This document shows, one piece after another, positions 62,172-64,000 of a DNA stretch of 64,000 nucleotides. The stretch spans positions 1 to 64,000 of the forward strand of contig CAVTWT010000034.1 of assembly GCA_963738425.1 (NCBI GenBank), written 5' to 3'. Position 1 is the stretch's first letter, and the number at the start of each line of letters is the position of its first letter. The notes beneath the pieces were generated by a model. The model was not told where the DNA came from. It ran no database searches and saw only the letters and a program-made list of their open reading frames with translations. Position numbers and translations under genes: made by a program. This stretch comes from CADEEN01 sp963738425 (lineage in GTDB: Bacteria; Pseudomonadota; Gammaproteobacteria; Burkholderiales; Burkholderiaceae_C).

Positions 62172-63109
62172 GTGTCGACTCCTTGGGGGGCTCGCGGATC
62201 GAAGGCGAGGTCGGAGGCCATCTGGCGGTACGCAGCGCGGGCCTTGTCGTCGGCTGCCGGTGGCAGCACCACTTGCAAGGTCACGTACACATCTCCCGGC
62301 TTGCTGCCGGGGATGCCGCGGCCGCGGATGCGCAGCTTGCGGCCGCTCTGCGAGCCGGCGGGCACGGTCATCTCGACCGTGCCGTCGGGCGTAGGCACGT
62401 TGATGGCGGTGCCGAGCGCGGCCTCCCACGGCGCCACGCGCAGCGTGAAGTACAGGTCGCGGCCATCGACCCGCCACAGGGCGTGCGGCGCGAACGCAAT
62501 CTCCAGGTAGAGGTCGCCGCGCGGACCGTTGCCGAGGCCCGGCGAGCCTTGGCCAGCCAGACGCAACTGTTGCCCGGCGCGAATGCCCTTCGGGATGCCG
62601 ACTTGCAGCGTGCGCTCGCGCAGCGCCACGTTGCCCGCCGCATCCATCTCCGGGCTGTGCAACGTGATCTCGCGCGTCGCGCCGTGGAACGTATCTTCGA
62701 GCGGCACGACGATCTTGGCGTGGTGGTCTTGCCCCCGTGTCGCCCGGCCCGGCGCGCTGCCGCGGCGCGCGGCGCCGAACAAGGCCTCGAAGAACGCGCT
62801 GTGGTCGGCCGCGTCGCCGAAGCCGTCGGGCGCGCCGCTGAACTCGAAGCCGCTGTCCCAGCCCGGCGGCGGCTCGAACGCCTGACCACTCGCTGAGCCC
62901 TGCCTGACGCGGTCGTAGGCGGCACGCTTTTCCTTGTCGCGCAGCACTTCCTGGGCTTCGTTCAACTCCTGCATGCGCGCCGATGCGTCGGCCGCCTTGC
63001 TGATGTCCGGATGGTGCTTGCGCGCGAGGCGGCGAAAAGCCTTCTTGATCTCGTCGTCGCTGGCAGTGGGCTCGACACCGAGCACCTTGTAGTAGTCCTT
63101 GAATTCCAT
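62168..63109 (-). CDS. cbpA: DnaJ-class co-chaperone CbpA (curved DNA-binding protein)
   Basis: A 313-residue Hsp40. The J domain (1-68) has YYKVLGVEPTASDDEIKKAF and the HPD motif in RKHHPDISK. A Gly/Phe-rich linker and two C-terminal peptide-binding domains (ITLHSPEMDAAGNVALRERT, LRLAGQGSPGLGNGPRGDLYLEI) follow, and there is no zinc-finger region, which distinguishes it from DnaJ. The upstream gap is shared with the divergent DUF3309 gene and holds a copy of the GCTAGCGAAC palindrome. Confidence 0.93.
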   Translation of the reverse strand: MEFKDYYKVLGVEPTASDDEIKKAFRRLARKHHPDISKAADASARMQELNEAQEVLRDKEKRAAYDRVRQGSASGQAFEPPPGWDSGFEFSGAPDGFGDAADHSAFFEALFGAARRGSAPGRATRGQDHHAKIVVPLEDTFHGATREITLHSPEMDAAGNVALRERTLQVGIPKGIRAGQQLRLAGQGSPGLGNGPRGDLYLEIAFAPHALWRVDGRDLYFTLRVAPWEAALGTAINVPTPDGTVEMTVPAGSQSGRKLRIRGRGIPGSKPGDVYVTLQVVLPPAADDKARAAYRQMASDLAFDPRAPQGVDT

Positions 63110-63185
63110 GGCGTGTGCTTTCAGAGGACTGCAGAGGAGGGGGCGCTCTGATCTGGACAGTACACCGGGTTGTCGCGTTGGCTGC

Positions 63186-63199
63186 GTGCGCTAGCGAAC
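63186..63199. promoter_or_regulatory. Second copy of the GTTCGCTAGCGAAC-type palindrome
   Basis: GTGCGCTAGCGAAC differs at one position from 60929-60942. TAGACT at 63222-63227 lies 22 nt downstream toward the DUF3309 gene. On the other strand TACTGT (63162-63157) lies 23 nt away toward cbpA. Confidence 0.55.
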
Positions 63200-63257
63200 A
63201 GTGTCCGGCGCTGCCGGCTCCTAGACTGCAACGACACCATGACTCCAGGAGAACCAC

Positions 63258-63416
63258 ATGGGTTTGGGAACCATCTTGCTGATTGTTCTGATTCTGATGC
63301 TCGTCGGCGTCATTCCCACTTGGCCGCACAGCAAGGGCTGGGGTTACGGCCCGAGCGGTGTGTTGGGCCTGGTGGTGGTGATCCTGCTCGTGCTTGTGCT
63401 GACGGGGCGGCTGTAG
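63258..63416 (+). CDS. DUF3309 small membrane protein
   Basis: A 52-residue peptide beginning MGLGTILLIVLILMLVGVIP, then TWPHSKGWGYGPSGVLG and a second hydrophobic segment ending in LTGRL. This two-helix hairpin with a WGYGPSG turn is the DUF3309 pattern. An AGGAGAACC ribosome site precedes the ATG. These peptides are of unknown function and often accompany stress genes. Confidence 0.85.
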   Translation: MGLGTILLIVLILMLVGVIPTWPHSKGWGYGPSGVLGLVVVILLVLVLTGRL

Positions 63417-63495
63417 CGGGCTGTGGACGCGAAGACCGCCAGCCATCAACCCGGCCCGCGTTGGCTCGATGCTGCCCGAGCGGTGCCCCGCCATC

Positions 63496-63509
63496 TTGAC
63501 ATCGCTCAA
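63496..63509 (+). promoter_or_regulatory. FNR/DNR-like box upstream of the VIT1-family gene
   Basis: TTGA-CATCGC-TCAA matches TTGA-N6-TCAA, the core of FNR/DNR sites. A TATATC hexamer at 63529-63534 places the box centre near -39 to -41, the position for class II activation. The start codon follows at 63596. Confidence 0.5.
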
Positions 63510-63595
63510 GCCGAGGCGGGACTGGCTGTATATCGTGACGGCGATGGTGACCTTCGCCAATGCGTCGATCACGCAAGCCTTGAAAGTGATCATCG

Positions 63596-64000
63596 ATGCC
63601 ACGTAGCAGCCATCCCGAATGGCATCGCAGCGACCGCATCGGCTGGCTGCGCGCCGCCGTGCTCGGCGCCAATGACGGCATCGTCTCGACGGCCAGCCTG
63701 GTGGTCGGGGTTGCCGCAGCCAGCGCCGAGCCCGGCAACGTCTTGCTGACCGGCGTCGCCGGGCTGGTGGCCGGTGCGATGTCGATGGCCGCTGGCGAAT
63801 ACGTGTCGGTGCACTCGCAGGCCGACACCGAGAAGGCCGACCTCGCGCGCGAGCGCGCCGAGCTGGCCAACGACCCTGCCGCCGAGAAGCGCGAACTGAC
63901 GGCGATCTATGTCGGGCGCGGTCTCGCGCCCGCGCTGGCGCAGCAGGTGGCCGAGCAGTTGACGGCGCACGACGCGATCGGCACACACGCGCGCGACGAA
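63596..64000 (+). CDS. VIT1/CCC1 family Fe2+/Mn2+ transporter, 3' end outside the window
   Basis: The first 135 residues are present; no stop is reached. GWLRAAVLGANDGIVSTASLVVGV and LVAGAMSMAAGEYVSVHSQAD are hallmark VIT1/CCC1 membrane segments with metal-coordinating Met/Glu residues. The following charged helical hairpin (EKADLARERAELANDPAAEK) is the metal-binding domain. It would move iron or manganese out of the cytoplasm. The start ATG CCA CGT fits the family N-terminus (WHRSDRIGWLRAAVLGANDG). An FNR-like box lies about 90 bp upstream. Confidence 0.9.
   Translation, partial: MPRSSHPEWHRSDRIGWLRAAVLGANDGIVSTASLVVGVAAASAEPGNVLLTGVAGLVAGAMSMAAGEYVSVHSQADTEKADLARERAELANDPAAEKRELTAIYVGRGLAPALAQQVAEQLTAHDAIGTHARDE

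Overview
This window looks like a piece of a high-GC betaproteobacterial chromosome, most likely order Burkholderiales (Rubrivivax/Leptothrix/Rhizobacter-like). The reasons are the strongly GC-rich third codon positions, the Gram-negative envelope genes (kdsB, lpxK, exbBD, a TonB receptor), and local orders such as alaA-hom-thrC, lpxK-trm112-kdsB-adk and guaB...guaA. Nothing points to a phage, IS element, CRISPR array or rRNA operon. Most genes sit in tight, translationally coupled operons with ATGA, GTGA or TTGA overlaps. Several first genes have a TAnAAT-like -10 hexamer only 5-8 nt before the start codon, which suggests leaderless mRNAs.

Layout. 1-4470: D-galactonate catabolism (SDR, divergent FadR-type GntR regulator, dgoD, dgoK, dgoA), with a pair of 23-bp inverted sites between the divergent genes. 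4477-7234: PhoH-family ATPase, peroxiredoxin, Mth938-like protein. 7272-11196: alaA-hom-thrC (alanine and threonine synthesis). 11189-15539: molybdopterin genes moeA, moaD and moaE with a pseudokinase-like membrane protein inserted, then crcB. 16146-21150: a five-gene catabolic operon (flavin reductase, NicX-like ring-cleaving dioxygenase, alpha/beta hydrolase, acyl-CoA dehydrogenase-like protein, acyl-CoA ligase). 21205-23796: clpB. 23974-29305: nadB and nadA flanked by two paralogous proteins with roadblock/LC7-like C-termini. 29493-32437: MFS carrier plus ThDP enzyme. 33084-37422: guaB, TetA-like MFS, guaA. 37450-39220: small membrane protein, tadA, LD-carboxypeptidase. 39337-45941: peptide-type ABC importer, followed by a TonB receptor (46314-49010). 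49111-53678 (minus strand): SDR, adk, kdsB, trm112, lpxK, exbD, exbB. 54074-57725: xseA, sodB, DUF192 protein, rraA and a hypothetical. 57740-57916: tRNA-Pro and tRNA-Arg. 58126-60877: an acyl-CoA synthetase remnant, a copper nitrite reductase-like/cytochrome c fusion, an exported protein and a stand-alone sdhB. 61044-64000: Crp/Fnr regulator, cbpM-cbpA, a DUF3309 peptide and the start of a VIT1/CCC1-type metal transporter.

Sequence quality matters here. Four genes or gene pieces (guaA, the peptide-binding protein twice, an SDR) are each interrupted by a single +1 shift, and dgoD carries one in-frame amber codon. Each shift can be repaired by removing one base, in every case a C on the plus strand, and housekeeping guaA is hit. 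Base-calling or assembly error is therefore at least as likely as real gene decay.

The most interesting candidates are the NicX-like operon, the nitrite-reductase-like/HMA-like/SdhB operon, the roadblock-like paralogues around nadAB, the pseudokinase inside the molybdopterin operon, and a palindrome (GTTCGCTAGCGAAC) that sits at the same distance from a -10 hexamer in front of two stress-type genes.
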